This document shows positions 8,570 through 16,734 of a DNA stretch of 64,000 nt, piece after piece (the stretch's first letter is position 1; each line of letters begins with the position of its first letter). The translations under genes were made by a program, and so were the position numbers. This stretch comes from Rhizosaccharibacter radicis (GTDB lineage: Bacteria > Pseudomonadota > Alphaproteobacteria > Acetobacterales > Acetobacteraceae). The notes beneath the pieces are model-generated. The model saw only the letters and a list, made by a program, of their open reading frames with translations. It did not search any database and had not been told where the DNA came from. The DNA is taken from positions 124,001 to 188,000 of the forward strand of contig JAMZEJ010000007.1 of the NCBI GenBank assembly GCA_024508355.1, in the 5' to 3' direction.

Positions 8570-9601
8570 ATGGACGCCTTGCTGGTGGAGGTGACCCGGG
8601 GCGACCGGGTGGAATCGCGGCACGCCGGAGCGGCGGTGGTGGCCGACACGGGCGGCATGGTGCTGTTCCGGGCCGGCGACGTCGACGCCCCGATCTATGC
8701 CCGCTCCACGGTCAAGGCGATGCTGGCCGTGCCGCTGGTGGAAAGCGGCGCCGCCGACCGCCTGGGGCTGACACCTCCCGAGCTGGCGCTGGCCTGCGCT
8801 TCCCACTCGGGCCTGCCCATCCATGCCGACACCGCGGCCGCCATGCTCGCCAGGGCGGGTCGCGACGAGGGATGCCTGGAATGCGGCGCGCACTGGCCGA
8901 CATCGCCGTCCGCGGCGCAGGCCCTCGCGGGGGCGGGCCGGCAGCCATCGGCGCTGCACAACAGCTGTTCGGGCAAGCATGCGGGCTTCGTGTGCCTGGC
9001 GTGCGACGCGGGGCATCCGGTGGGCGGCTACGTGGAGCCGGAGCATCCGGTGATGCGGCAGGTCACCCAGGCCATGAGCGACCTCACCGATTGCCGGCTG
9101 GACGAGGAGAACCGCGGCATCGACGGCTGCGGCATCCCGACCTACGCGCTGCCTTTGCGGGCACTCGCCACCGGCTTCGCCCGCTTCGGCTGCGGCACCG
9201 GCCTGTCGGCGGATCGCGCGGAGGCGGTGCGCCGCCTGCGCGAGGCGGTGGCGGCGCATCCGGAGATGGTCGCAGGCGAGGGCTGCTTCGACACCCGCAT
9301 GATCGAGGCGTTCGGCCCGGCGCTGTTCAGCAAGATGGGCGCGGAAGGGGTGCAGGTGGCGGCGCTGCCGGAACTCGGGCTCGGCATCGCGGTGAAGAGT
9401 GCGGACGGATCGGCCCGCGCGGCGGAAGTGGCGATGGCGGCGCTGCTGGCGCGCTACCTCCCGGCGGACGACGAGCGTCATCCGGTGCTGGACCGGGCGA
9501 TGCGTCCGGTGCTGCGCAACTGGCTCGGGCGGGAGATCGGCGGCCTCCGGCCGGCCGGAGCCTTGTTGCCGCGCCGGACCGGGGACGCCGCGCGGGTGTG
9601 A
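8570..9601 (+). CDS. Asparaginase, Rhizobium-type (type II thermolabile family)
   Basis: A 343-residue protein matching the asparaginase II family first described in Rhizobium etli, distinct from the E. coli AnsA/AnsB fold. Recognisable blocks are YARSTVKAMLAVPLVESG near 44-61, the ACASHSG motif, HNSCSGKHAGFVCLA (Ser and Lys of the beta-lactamase-like active site, plus the Cys and His region), GCGIPTYALPL, and GCFDTRMIEAF. It hydrolyses L-asparagine to aspartate and ammonia in the cytoplasm. An excellent ribosome site (AGGAGGAG) precedes the ATG. A strong intrinsic terminator follows 30 bases after the stop, so it is a single-gene transcript. Confidence 0.93.
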   Translation: MDALLVEVTRGDRVESRHAGAAVVADTGGMVLFRAGDVDAPIYARSTVKAMLAVPLVESGAADRLGLTPPELALACASHSGLPIHADTAAAMLARAGRDEGCLECGAHWPTSPSAAQALAGAGRQPSALHNSCSGKHAGFVCLACDAGHPVGGYVEPEHPVMRQVTQAMSDLTDCRLDEENRGIDGCGIPTYALPLRALATGFARFGCGTGLSADRAEAVRRLREAVAAHPEMVAGEGCFDTRMIEAFGPALFSKMGAEGVQVAALPELGLGIAVKSADGSARAAEVAMAALLARYLPADDERHPVLDRAMRPVLRNWLGREIGGLRPAGALLPRRTGDAARV

Positions 9602-9630
9602 CGGGGCGGTTGCCCGGGTGGCCGCCTGCT

Positions 9631-9662
9631 GGCCGGAAGCGCGACGCGCTTCCGGCCTTTTT
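9631..9662 (+). terminator. Rho-independent terminator after the asparaginase gene
   Basis: A perfect 11-bp stem (GGCCGGAAGCG / CGCTTCCGGCC) with a 5-base loop is followed directly by TTTTT. This is the clearest intrinsic terminator in the window. Confidence 0.9.
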
Positions 9663-9770
9663 CATGCCCGAAGCGCGGCGGAAACAGGACGGCGCAAGTC
9701 TTCATTTGGATGCGACTGATTATCAACTTCGATTTACTATGAGGGGTGAGGAAGCTCACAGTTGTTTGCT

Positions 9771-9785
9771 TGAAAATCATTCGCA
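9771..9785. promoter_or_regulatory. Candidate Fur box
   Basis: The 15-mer TGAAAATCATTCGCA matches 11 of 14 defined positions of the 7-1-7 Fur consensus TGATAATnATTATCA. It lies in an unusually AT-rich stretch (about 9705-9790) between a terminator and the small Cys4 gene that starts at 9931. The position and local composition fit a regulated promoter; no binding data. Confidence 0.5.
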
Positions 9786-9930
9786 ATCGCCGAAACGAAC
9801 CGCCGCTGGTCGAAGTTTATGCTTGGACGAAGGGCGATGGACCGGTATCTACCTCTTCATCGTCTGTTCCCGTGGGGCCGGTTCATTCCGGCCGGGCGGA
9901 AGCGCGGACCAGCCCAAGGAGTTCTTCCCC

Positions 9931-10143
9931 ATGTCCATGACCCAGACCGCCGACGTCGCCTGCACCAAGTGCAAGTTCTTCGACGACCACGTGGCCAAGG
10001 CCGCTTCCGAGGGCCTGTGCCGCTTCAACCCGCCGGTGTCGCAGCCGAGCGCCGAGGCCCACGGCCTGTGGCCGGTGGTGTCGTCCAATGACTGGTGCGG
10101 CCATTTCAGCGCCGACAGCCGGACCGCCGGCACGGCCGACTGA
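9931..10143 (+). CDS. Small four-cysteine protein of unknown function
   Basis: A 70-residue cytoplasmic protein with four cysteines arranged C-x2-C (11, 14), C30 and C56. The motifs are CTKCKFFD, GLCRFNPP and NDWCGHF. The arrangement suggests a zinc- or iron-sulfur-binding knuckle, as in small ferredoxin- or rubredoxin-like and zinc-ribbon proteins, but I cannot assign a named family. The start is fixed by AAGGAG 8 bases upstream. A long leader and a Fur-like box lie upstream, and a hairpin terminator follows the stop, so it is transcribed alone. An iron-linked role is inference from the box and the cysteines. Confidence 0.85.
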   Translation: MSMTQTADVACTKCKFFDDHVAKAASEGLCRFNPPVSQPSAEAHGLWPVVSSNDWCGHFSADSRTAGTAD

Positions 10144-10172
10144 TCCCGGGTTTCATCGCCGGATCGACACGC

Positions 10173-10197
10173 GAAGGGCGCCCTCGGGGCGCCCTTC
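10173..10197 (+). terminator. Hairpin terminator after the Cys4 gene
   Basis: A perfect 11-bp stem (GAAGGGCGCCC / GGGCGCCCTTC) with a TCG loop, 30 bases after the stop and followed by a short T/C-rich tail. Strong stem, weak T-run. Confidence 0.75.
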
Positions 10198-10285
10198 TTC
10201 GTTGTGGCGCCGTGGCCGCCAGCGACACGTCATCATCCGGCAAGGCGGCTCTTGCCCCTTCCTTTCGATGTTGTAACATTTGGGC

Positions 10286-11386
10286 ATGGCGCCGACACTC
10301 GTGCTTCCTGCCATCCGGGCCGGATGGCGCTTCTTCTCGAGCTGCATCAGCGCCACGGCGAAGTCGTCGCCGCGCCGGCACCGCCAGGGCCGCGCCGCGG
10401 GTCCTCCGGCAACGGTGCTGCTCGCTCTCCTGTCAGCCGGCTGCGCCACGGAGCCGCGCGGCCGGTGCACCATGGTGGAACAGGCGGTGATGCCGGTGGT
10501 GAACAACCGCCGCCAGCCGATCGTGCAGGCGACCATCGATGGCAGGACCGTGCTGTTCATGGTCGATACCGGCGCGCGCTTCTCGATCCTCAGCCCCCAA
10601 CTCGTCACCGAGCTCGGCTTGTGGCCGGACGAGAACCGCAAGACCCGGTTGCTGGGAGCCGGGGGCATGATCCAGGCGGCGCCCGTCGAGGTCCGCGACA
10701 TGGTGATCGGCGGCCGACATGCCCGCCATGCCGAGTTCCTGGTCGCCGGGGGGAACATCCACGTCAACGACGGCAGGATGTTCGGGGGCATCTTCGGTGG
10801 CGATTTCCTGGCGAGCTACGACGTGGACTTCGATCTGCCGAACAAGCGTATCGCCCTGTATTCGGAACAGAACTGCGGAAACCATCTGGATATCGGCTGG
10901 CCCGATCCCGTCTACGAGATGCCGTTCTCGCTAGAACACGACACCGCCATCCGCGTGACCATGAAGGCGAACGACCATGCTTTCGGGGCGATCCTCGATA
11001 GCGGCGCGAGTGGCACCATCCTCGATCTCGCCGCCGCCCAGGCCGCCGGCGTGCCCGCGTCGGCGACGGCGGCCGACCGGCACTTCACGTCCGAGGGCAT
11101 CGACGAGAACCAGACCCGCACCGTGCTGCACCGCTTCGCGTCGATGTCCATCGGCGCGGAGCGGCGTTCGCCGTATCCGATGGCGATCGGGGATATCGAG
11201 AGCGGCCCTCTGCTGGGGGCCGATTTCTTCCGCACCCACCGGATCTGGGTGTCCTATGCGCACGAGCTGCTATGGATTCATCCGGTCGGGCATGTGCACC
11301 AGGTCGAGCCGGCCCCGGCCGTCGTTCCCATCGATCCGTTGCATCCGCTGGCCGCGGCGGCCCCGGTCGCTCGCGACGGTCGTTGA
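10286..11386 (+). CDS. Retropepsin-like/pepsin-like aspartyl protease, putative lipoprotein
   Basis: A 366-residue protein with two aspartyl-protease half-sites: MVDTGARFS (Asp about 93) and LDSGASGTI in the second half. Each is followed by the hydrophobic-Gly flap pattern. This duplicated arrangement fits bacterial secreted aspartyl proteases with both lobes in one chain. The N-terminus has a long basic region, then VLLALLSAGC, a plausible lipobox with Cys about 53, so the mature protein may be membrane-anchored in the periplasm. The long n-region makes the start uncertain; a TTG at 10280 or an internal start is possible. Convergent with arfB. The substrate is unknown. Confidence 0.82.
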   Translation: MAPTLVLPAIRAGWRFFSSCISATAKSSPRRHRQGRAAGPPATVLLALLSAGCATEPRGRCTMVEQAVMPVVNNRRQPIVQATIDGRTVLFMVDTGARFSILSPQLVTELGLWPDENRKTRLLGAGGMIQAAPVEVRDMVIGGRHARHAEFLVAGGNIHVNDGRMFGGIFGGDFLASYDVDFDLPNKRIALYSEQNCGNHLDIGWPDPVYEMPFSLEHDTAIRVTMKANDHAFGAILDSGASGTILDLAAAQAAGVPASATAADRHFTSEGIDENQTRTVLHRFASMSIGAERRSPYPMAIGDIESGPLLGADFFRTHRIWVSYAHELLWIHPVGHVHQVEPAPAVVPIDPLHPLAAAAPVARDGR

Positions 11387-11444
11387 TCCCGATCGTCGCC
11401 GCGAGGCCCGCCTGCGCCGGTCGCCGCGAGCCGGCACCACGCGG

Positions 11445-11876
11445 TCAGTCCTCGTGGCGGAACGACCGGTTCTTCTTGATGTCGCCGCGCTTCGCCTTGC
11501 CTTCCAGCCGCCGCTGCCGCTCGCCGAAGGAGGGCCGGGTGGGGATGCGCCTCGCCTGGCGATGCGACGCTTCCCGCAGCAGCTCCACCAGCCGCTCGAT
11601 CGCGTCCTCGCGGTTGCGCTCCTGCGACCGGAAACGGCGCGCCGTCATCACCAGCACGCCGTCCCGGCTCAGGCGGCTGCCCGCGAGCATCTCCGCCCGC
11701 GCGCGCACCCGGTCCGGCAGGCTGGGCGAACCGCGCAGGTCGAACCGCATCTGCGCCGCCGTCGCCACCTTGTTGACGTTCTGCCCACCCGGTCCGGACG
11801 CCAGGATATAGGTGAAGCTCAGCTCGTCCTCGTTCAGCGCCACGCCCGGCGCGATCTCGATCCGCCGTCCTGGCAT
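11445..11876 (-). CDS. arfB: Alternative ribosome-rescue factor ArfB (peptidyl-tRNA hydrolase)
   Basis: A 143-residue class-I release-factor-like protein. The catalytic GGQ lies at residues 30-32 in SGPGGQNVNKVAT, and the C-terminus is a basic tail (RRLEGKAKRGDIKKNRSFRH) that in ArfB/YaeJ enters the mRNA channel of stalled ribosomes. It lacks the codon-recognition domain of RF1/RF2. It hydrolyses peptidyl-tRNA on ribosomes stalled without a stop codon. Length and both functional ends are intact. The neighbouring aspartyl protease gene is convergent. Confidence 0.95.
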   Translation of the reverse strand: MPGRRIEIAPGVALNEDELSFTYILASGPGGQNVNKVATAAQMRFDLRGSPSLPDRVRARAEMLAGSRLSRDGVLVMTARRFRSQERNREDAIERLVELLREASHRQARRIPTRPSFGERQRRLEGKAKRGDIKKNRSFRHED

Positions 11877-12237
11877 CCCTGTTCCGGCTCCCGTTCTCGA
11901 CCATCACGGCGGCGCCCGTCCTCGGGCAACTTCGCTCGCGCACCATGCCAGGATCGGCTCCCCCGCGCATGTCCCTTGGTAGCGCCTACGGGTAGCCTCC
12001 ATGGTTGGCATTTCCCGGGGATAGCGTGCCAGCACCAGCGCATGACCCGCTCCGGCGCCTGCGTCGATTGCCGACCTCGAACGCCTCCAAGGCTGCCGGG
12101 AGCAGGTGGGGCCGGACGTGGACGGTGTGTCGGATACGCTCGACGCCGACTGTGCTGTTCGGAAAGTCGGAACAGCAAAAAACGGTAACTCCGGAGAGTA
12201 GAGACAAGTAAAATTCCTGGCGTCGGAGGATGTCTTC
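11877..12237. other. Intergenic, no gene recognised
   Basis: About 360 bases upstream of arfB and of the small gene at 12238. Composition drops in GC towards the right end (AT-rich run near 12160-12235), marking the edge of the 12.2-12.7 kb islet. No credible coding frame or RNA gene was identified. Confidence 0.4.
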
Positions 12238-12447
12238 ATGGGGTTTGTTGAAAGAGAAATTGACCGTATCAGCGAAGCCTTGGCCGAACCTTCAAATCGA
12301 GGGCGCTATGCGGAGCTATATGCGGCACAGCAGGCTCTGTCGTGGGCACTGGAGCCGATTGGCTTTGCGGCTCCCTTTCAGATGATCATGGGCATTCAGG
12401 CAGGGACAAAAGATTGTTCGGAGCGTAATCGTCCGCCGTCGTCTTGA
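12238..12447 (+). CDS. Small hypothetical protein
   Basis: A 69-residue protein with a good CGGAGGA ribosome site 8 bases before the ATG. The sequence is protein-like: an amphipathic start ([18 protein letters not shown]) and a motif [18 protein letters not shown] recall similar short proteins of unknown function in other Proteobacteria but cannot name a family. Its 3' end overlaps the 3' end of the convergent DUF3892 gene by about 60 bases. Lower GC than neighbours suggests both belong to a recent insertion. Confidence 0.6.
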   Translation: MGFVEREIDRISEALAEPSNRGRYAELYAAQQALSWALEPIGFAAPFQMIMGIQAGTKDCSERNRPPSS

Positions 12448-12667
12448 GATAGTCGCGACCGTTGTGGGTAGCGACGACAACCCACACGCTTCTGTTGTTT
12501 GCAGCCGTCCAGAAGTTCCAGGTTCCAGACTTGATGTGGCTGATCGCTGCCTCCTCGCTGATCTTCCAGCGCTGGCCCTCGTAGACCCCACCAACATTTT
12601 CGATTCTCTCATGTGCATTCTGACGATTCCGCTTGTTGATGCACATGATTTGCGCGGTCTGGGCCAT
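12386..12667 (-). CDS. DUF3892 domain-containing protein
   Basis: A 93-residue protein matching DUF3892: after [14 protein letters not shown] come the [17 protein letters not shown] block, IKSGTWNFW, and the diagnostic C-terminus [20 protein letters not shown]. This small domain of unknown function is scattered in accessory DNA of many bacteria, often as a stand-alone gene. The start is uncertain: an ATG at 12646 or 12724 is also possible; 12667 gives a compact N-terminus. It converges on and overlaps the neighbouring 69-residue gene. Codon use is visibly less GC-biased than flanking genes, suggesting transfer. Confidence 0.78.
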   Translation of the reverse strand: MAQTAQIMCINKRNRQNAHERIENVGGVYEGQRWKISEEAAISHIKSGTWNFWTAANNRSVWVVVATHNGRDYLKTTADDYAPNNLLSLPECP

Positions 12668-12886
12668 AGAGCGTCCAAGCAGCTGCGTCTCCGCGACGCT
12701 ATCGGCAGATAACGGACACGGCAATTACAATAACGCACCGTCGAGCGACCGGCTGAGCGATGCCGAGTTCGCGTTCATCGCCGCCGGCGAGGGGGCGCCG
12801 CGGCCGACCTCGTTCCGGACCGCGCCCAGACAAACGATGCGGCGCGTGGGGCGCCGTGCCGCACCCGGCGCTGCGACGTGACGCGT

Positions 12887-13834
12887 TCAGAGCTGTTCGG
12901 CCTTGAAGGTGTCGCACTGGTGGAGGTCGCCGGAATCCAGCCCGCGGCGGAACCAGCGCACCCGTTGCGCGGAACTGCCGTGGGTGAAGCTGTCGGGCTC
13001 CACCGTGCCGCGCGTTTCGCGCTGCAGCCGGTCGTCGCCCACCGCCGCGGCGGCGTTCAATCCCTGCTCGACGTCACCGGTCTGCAGAATGTGCTTCGCC
13101 TCGTCGGCCTGCTTGGCCCACACGCCGGCGAAGCAGTCCGCCTGGAGCTCGACCTTCACCGACAGGGCGTTGCGGCCGCTGTCGCTCATCTGCGCGCGCG
13201 CCTGGTCCACCTGGTCCATGATGCCGAGCTGGCTTTGCACGTGGTGTCCGACCTCGTGCGCCACCACGTAGGCCCGGGCGAAATCCCCGCCGGCGCCGAG
13301 CTTGTCCTGCAGCTCCCGGAAGAAGCCGAGGTCGAGATAAACCTTGTGATCGGCCGGGCAATAGAACGGCCCCACCGCGGTCTGCGCGAAGCCGCAGCCG
13401 GAGCGGATGCCGCCGGTGAACAGCACCAGCGTCGGCTGCTGGTAGGATTTTCCCAGCTGGCGGAACTGGTTGCCCCACACATCCTCCGTGGACGCCAGCA
13501 CGCGGGATACGAACCGCTTCTGGTCGTCGTCGCCCGCGGCGGCCGTCCGGGTGGGCGCGGTCTGGCCGCGTCCGTCGCCGGTGTCGGGCGGCGCGGAGGA
13601 AGGGCCGGCCGACTGCGTTTGCGCCGGGCCGCCGCCATTCAGGATGCTGAGCACCAGGCGCGGGTCGATGCCGAAATACAGCGCCCCCAGCACCACCACC
13701 ACCGTGCCGATGCCGCCGATGCGCACGCCCCGTCCGCCGAAGCCTCCGCCGCCGCCGATCCCACCGCCGCCGGAGCCCGTGGCGCCGCGTTCGTCGTCGA
13801 CGTTGCTGCTTTCCCGTTCGTCGTCCAGGCGCAT
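12887..13834 (-). CDS. YpfJ-type neutral zinc metallopeptidase
   Basis: A 315-residue membrane-anchored protein of the putative neutral zinc metallopeptidase family (YpfJ). It begins with a polar, Gly-rich segment, then one transmembrane helix (about 41-56) and a linker rich in Ala/Pro/Thr. The catalytic domain contains HEVGHH (193-198), the zinc-binding HExxH, preceded by FYCPADHKVYLDLGFF and followed by ELQADCFAG, which supplies the third ligand region. The domain is probably extracytoplasmic. Start 13834 is used because upstream codons are low complexity. Substrate unknown. Confidence 0.92.
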   Translation of the reverse strand: MRLDDERESSNVDDERGATGSGGGGIGGGGGFGGRGVRIGGIGTVVVVLGALYFGIDPRLVLSILNGGGPAQTQSAGPSSAPPDTGDGRGQTAPTRTAAAGDDDQKRFVSRVLASTEDVWGNQFRQLGKSYQQPTLVLFTGGIRSGCGFAQTAVGPFYCPADHKVYLDLGFFRELQDKLGAGGDFARAYVVAHEVGHHVQSQLGIMDQVDQARAQMSDSGRNALSVKVELQADCFAGVWAKQADEAKHILQTGDVEQGLNAAAAVGDDRLQRETRGTVEPDSFTHGSSAQRVRWFRRGLDSGDLHQCDTFKAEQL

Positions 13835-14100
13835 CGGCGTCGTGTCCCTTCGTCGGGCGGCCGCCGGGGGCGCGGCTACCGCGTTTCCGGCCGCGTGCTG
13901 CGTCCGGATCGCTCGTGCAACGTCCGGCGTCGGGGGCGGGTTCGGTGGCGGCGGGAACCGTGGGGCTCTGGAGCCACCATCAAGGTGCGCCGTTCCCCGG
14001 AGAGGACGGGCCGGCCTGACCACCGCCCGGGGCGGGAGCGGGTGCCTTCCTCCCCGGACGGACGATCACTGCCGGGCTGGAACCTCCCGGCCGGGGGCTT

Positions 14101-15066
14101 TCAGCCCAGCAGCAGATGCATCCCGAACAGCTCGTCCTCGTCGGTCCAGAAGCCGGCCGGGCGCCATCCGGCCCGGGCCGCGAGCGCCACGAAACCTTCG
14201 CGGGTATGCTTGTAGCTGTCTTCGGTGTGGATGCTTTCGCCAGCCCGGAAGCGCACCAGCGTTCCGGCCACGCGCGCTTCCTGCGCCGCCCGGCTCACCA
14301 GATGCATCTCCATCCGGCCCTCGTGCGAGTTCCACACCGCCCGGTGCGCGAAGCCCTCCGGATCCAGCGTGCCGTCCGCGAGACGGTTCACGTGGCGCAG
14401 GATGTTGAGGTTGAACGCCGCGGTGACGCCCGCGGCATCGTCATAGGCGGGCAGCAGCCGGTCTGGGCTCTTGCGCAGATCGGTGCCGATCACGAAGCAC
14501 GCCGGACCGCCCTCGCCGGACGACAGGGTATCGCGCGCCTGCGACAGGAAGCGCAGCACGGTGTCGGGCCGGAAATTGCCGATGGTGGAACCAGGAAAGA
14601 AGCCGAAGGCGGGGCGTCCGGCCGCCACGGCGGGAAGGGCCAGCGGTTGCAGGAAGTCCGCTTCCACCGCCTGCACGGGCAGGGCGGGATGGGACTGCCG
14701 CATGCGCTCGCCGATCGCCAGCAGCGCGCCGGGGGCGATGTCGACCGGCACGTAGGCGCCGAAACGTCCGGGTGCGGCATCGATCAGCCGCAGCGCCTTG
14801 CTTTCGTCCGCGGCGCCATATTCCACCAGCGCGGCGCCGGCCGGTGCCGTCGCCGCGATCGCGGCGGCGTGGCGGTCCAGCAGGGCCATCTCGGCGCGGG
14901 TGACGTAGTATTCCGGCAGCCGGGTGATGCGGTTGAAGAGCTCGCAGCCTTCCGCGTCGTAGAACAGCTTGGCCGGCAGCGTCTTCTGCGCGCCGCCCAG
15001 CCCGGCCAGGATCTCGGCCACCACCGCGGGATCGGGCGCCGGGGCGACGGCAAGCGTTTCGTTCAT
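14101..15066 (-). CDS. egtD: L-histidine N-alpha-methyltransferase EgtD
   Basis: A 321-residue SAM-dependent methyltransferase that trimethylates the alpha-amine of histidine to hercynine, the first step of ergothioneine synthesis. Family landmarks are KTLPAKLFYDAEGCELFNRI near the start, ITRLPEYYVTRAE, the SAM-binding EYGAADESKALRLID, FFPGSTIGNF, and the C-terminal block HTEDSYKHTREGF with the substrate-binding Glu/Ser region. Length is typical. It starts 11 bases after the egtB stop, so the two are one operon with egtB first. Confidence 0.95.
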   Translation of the reverse strand: MNETLAVAPAPDPAVVAEILAGLGGAQKTLPAKLFYDAEGCELFNRITRLPEYYVTRAEMALLDRHAAAIAATAPAGAALVEYGAADESKALRLIDAAPGRFGAYVPVDIAPGALLAIGERMRQSHPALPVQAVEADFLQPLALPAVAAGRPAFGFFPGSTIGNFRPDTVLRFLSQARDTLSSGEGGPACFVIGTDLRKSPDRLLPAYDDAAGVTAAFNLNILRHVNRLADGTLDPEGFAHRAVWNSHEGRMEMHLVSRAAQEARVAGTLVRFRAGESIHTEDSYKHTREGFVALAARAGWRPAGFWTDEDELFGMHLLLG

Positions 15067-15077
15067 CGTCGGCGCCT

Positions 15078-16310
15078 TCAGATGTCGCGGGCGAGGCGCA
15101 GCCCCGTGCACTGCCAGCGCTTCTCGGGCTGGAAGAAGTTGCGATAGGAGCGCCGGGCATGCCCCGGCGGCGTCGCGGAAGACGAACCGCGCAGCACCAT
15201 CTGGTTGATCATGAACTTGCCGTTGTATTCGCCGATGGCGCCCGGCACCGCGCGGAAGCCCGGGTAGGGCAGGTAGGCGCTGTTGGTCCATTGCCATACG
15301 TGGCCGTGGAAGTCCGGCAGCTCCGACGCCGCCGCTTCGAGCTCGTGCTCGGTGGGCAGCCGGGCGCCGGCCCAGCGGGCGAAGGCATCGGCCTCGTACC
15401 AGCTCACGTGGCGCACCGGCTGTTCGGGGTCCACCGCCCCCAGCCCGCCCGGCGTCACGGTGAGCCAGCCTCCCGCACCGTCCGGCCGCCAATGCAGCGG
15501 CGCGTCCCATTCCTCGCGGGTCGCGGTGGCCCAGCCGTCGGACATCCACAGCGAGGCGGTACGGTAGCCGCCATCGGCCATGAAGCGCAGCCAGTCGGCA
15601 TTGCGCACCAGCCGGTCCGACAGGGCGTGCGGCTGCAGCAGGGCCTGGTGACGGGGAAACTCGTTGTCGAACCCGAAGCCCTGGCCGTCATGCCCGATCA
15701 TGGCGAGGCCGCCCGGCCGCTGGAGGAACCGTGCCTCGCCCGGCTCGGGGGCCGGCAGGCGCCAGCCGGGGATCACCGGCAGCCCGTCGCCGCGCCAGGC
15801 CAGGGGGTTCTGCGCGAAGGCGTGCAGCATGTCGGTGACCAGCAGTTCCTGATGCTGCTGCTCGTGATGGAGGCCCAGGGTCACCAGCGTGTCCAGCGAC
15901 CCGTCGGCATCCGCGTCCCCCTCGATCAGGGCGGCCATGCCGCGATCCACGTGCGCCCGGTAGCGCCCGACCTCCTCGACGCCCGGACGCGTCACCAGAC
16001 CCCGGGTGGCCCGGGGATAGCGGGCGCCGAGGGCCTCGTAATAGGAGTTGAACAGGAACGAGAACGCCTCGTCATAGGGGCGGTAGCGGCCGCCATCGCG
16101 GGGCAGCAGGACGAACTGTTCGAAGAACCAGGTGGTGTGGGCCCGGTGCCACTTGGCGGGGCTCGCGTCCGGCATGGACTGGATGGTCTGGTCCTCGGGC
16201 ATCAGCGCCGCCGCGAGGAACTCCGTGTGGTCGCGCACGGCACGGAAGGACCGGAGCAGGGAAGGAGGGGTCTCGGCCGAGAAGGAAGCCGGCTTGAGCG
16301 AATGCGACAT
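15078..16310 (-). CDS. egtB: Ergothioneine biosynthesis sulfoxide synthase EgtB
   Basis: A 410-residue non-haem iron enzyme with an N-terminal DinB-like domain and a C-terminal FGE/sulfatase-modifying-factor domain. The probable iron ligands are His58 (HRAHTTWFFEQF) and His149/His153 (HHEQQHQE). The C-terminal half shows EFPRHQALLQPHALSDRLV and RLPTEHELEAAASE, typical of the FGE-like fold. It joins hercynine to a thiol donor with oxygen to form the sulfoxide. No egtC amidohydrolase or egtE lyase is adjacent, so the thiol donor (cysteine or gamma-Glu-Cys) cannot be decided from context. GAAGG sits 7 bases before the ATG at 16310. Confidence 0.94.
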   Translation of the reverse strand: MSHSLKPASFSAETPPSLLRSFRAVRDHTEFLAAALMPEDQTIQSMPDASPAKWHRAHTTWFFEQFVLLPRDGGRYRPYDEAFSFLFNSYYEALGARYPRATRGLVTRPGVEEVGRYRAHVDRGMAALIEGDADADGSLDTLVTLGLHHEQQHQELLVTDMLHAFAQNPLAWRGDGLPVIPGWRLPAPEPGEARFLQRPGGLAMIGHDGQGFGFDNEFPRHQALLQPHALSDRLVRNADWLRFMADGGYRTASLWMSDGWATATREEWDAPLHWRPDGAGGWLTVTPGGLGAVDPEQPVRHVSWYEADAFARWAGARLPTEHELEAAASELPDFHGHVWQWTNSAYLPYPGFRAVPGAIGEYNGKFMINQMVLRGSSSATPPGHARRSYRNFFQPEKRWQCTGLRLARDI

Positions 16311-16734
16311 GAACGCGCCTTCGGGTTTGGCCGTGTCAACGAACGCCGCTCCTACCGGTTCGCGCGTCCGTGTCGGCCCCGTTTCCGGGGCGAGACTAGC
16401 ATTCCTGTCATGCGGCGCCATCCTCGCACCCGAAAAGCAGCAACCGAGGCCGGCGCGCCGTCGCAACATGCGGCACGGACGGGGGCACCGACGGGGGCAC
16501 CGACGGGGGGCACGGGCGCGGGCACGGTCGGCGCCGGACGCGGCATCGTCCGTCCGATGCGGGTCACGCCAATGCTTGGTTCAGCTCACCAACTCCCTCC
16601 CAATCGACGGCGTCCCGGCAGCGGAAACACCGCGCTGGTGCCGGATTTTCGCACCGCCGGGGGGTGGCCCGCGCCTTGCTGCCGGGGACGGCGACGGCGG
16701 CTCACCGGTCCGCCCGGTCGAAGGAGCGCCACTC
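16311..16734. other. Divergent promoter region of egtB and the Tricorn-like gene, with a G-rich tandem repeat
   Basis: About 420 bases. The main structure is a tandem 12-base G-rich repeat around 16476-16520 (separate entry). The remainder, including an Arg/Pro-rich open frame on each strand, looks non-coding. Confidence 0.45.
16476..16520 (+). repeat. Tandem GGGGGCACCGAC repeat, G-quadruplex-forming pattern
   Basis: Three near-identical copies of a 12-base unit (GGGGGCACCGAC) are followed by more G-runs. The G-runs are separated by loops of 7, 7 and 3 bases, meeting the usual G3+N1-7 quadruplex pattern on the plus strand. It lies about 170 bases upstream of egtB and 215 upstream of the Tricorn-like gene. 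Confidence 0.7.

Noticed and set aside
9819-10091. Alternative frame covering the Cys4 gene and its leader
   Set aside because: Arg/Pro/Val-rich shadow; the AAGGAG site and Cys pattern support the 9931 frame.
11904-12239. Minus-strand frame upstream of arfB with an ATG
   Set aside because: No ribosome site and no recognisable motif; more likely non-coding, though a decayed gene cannot be excluded.
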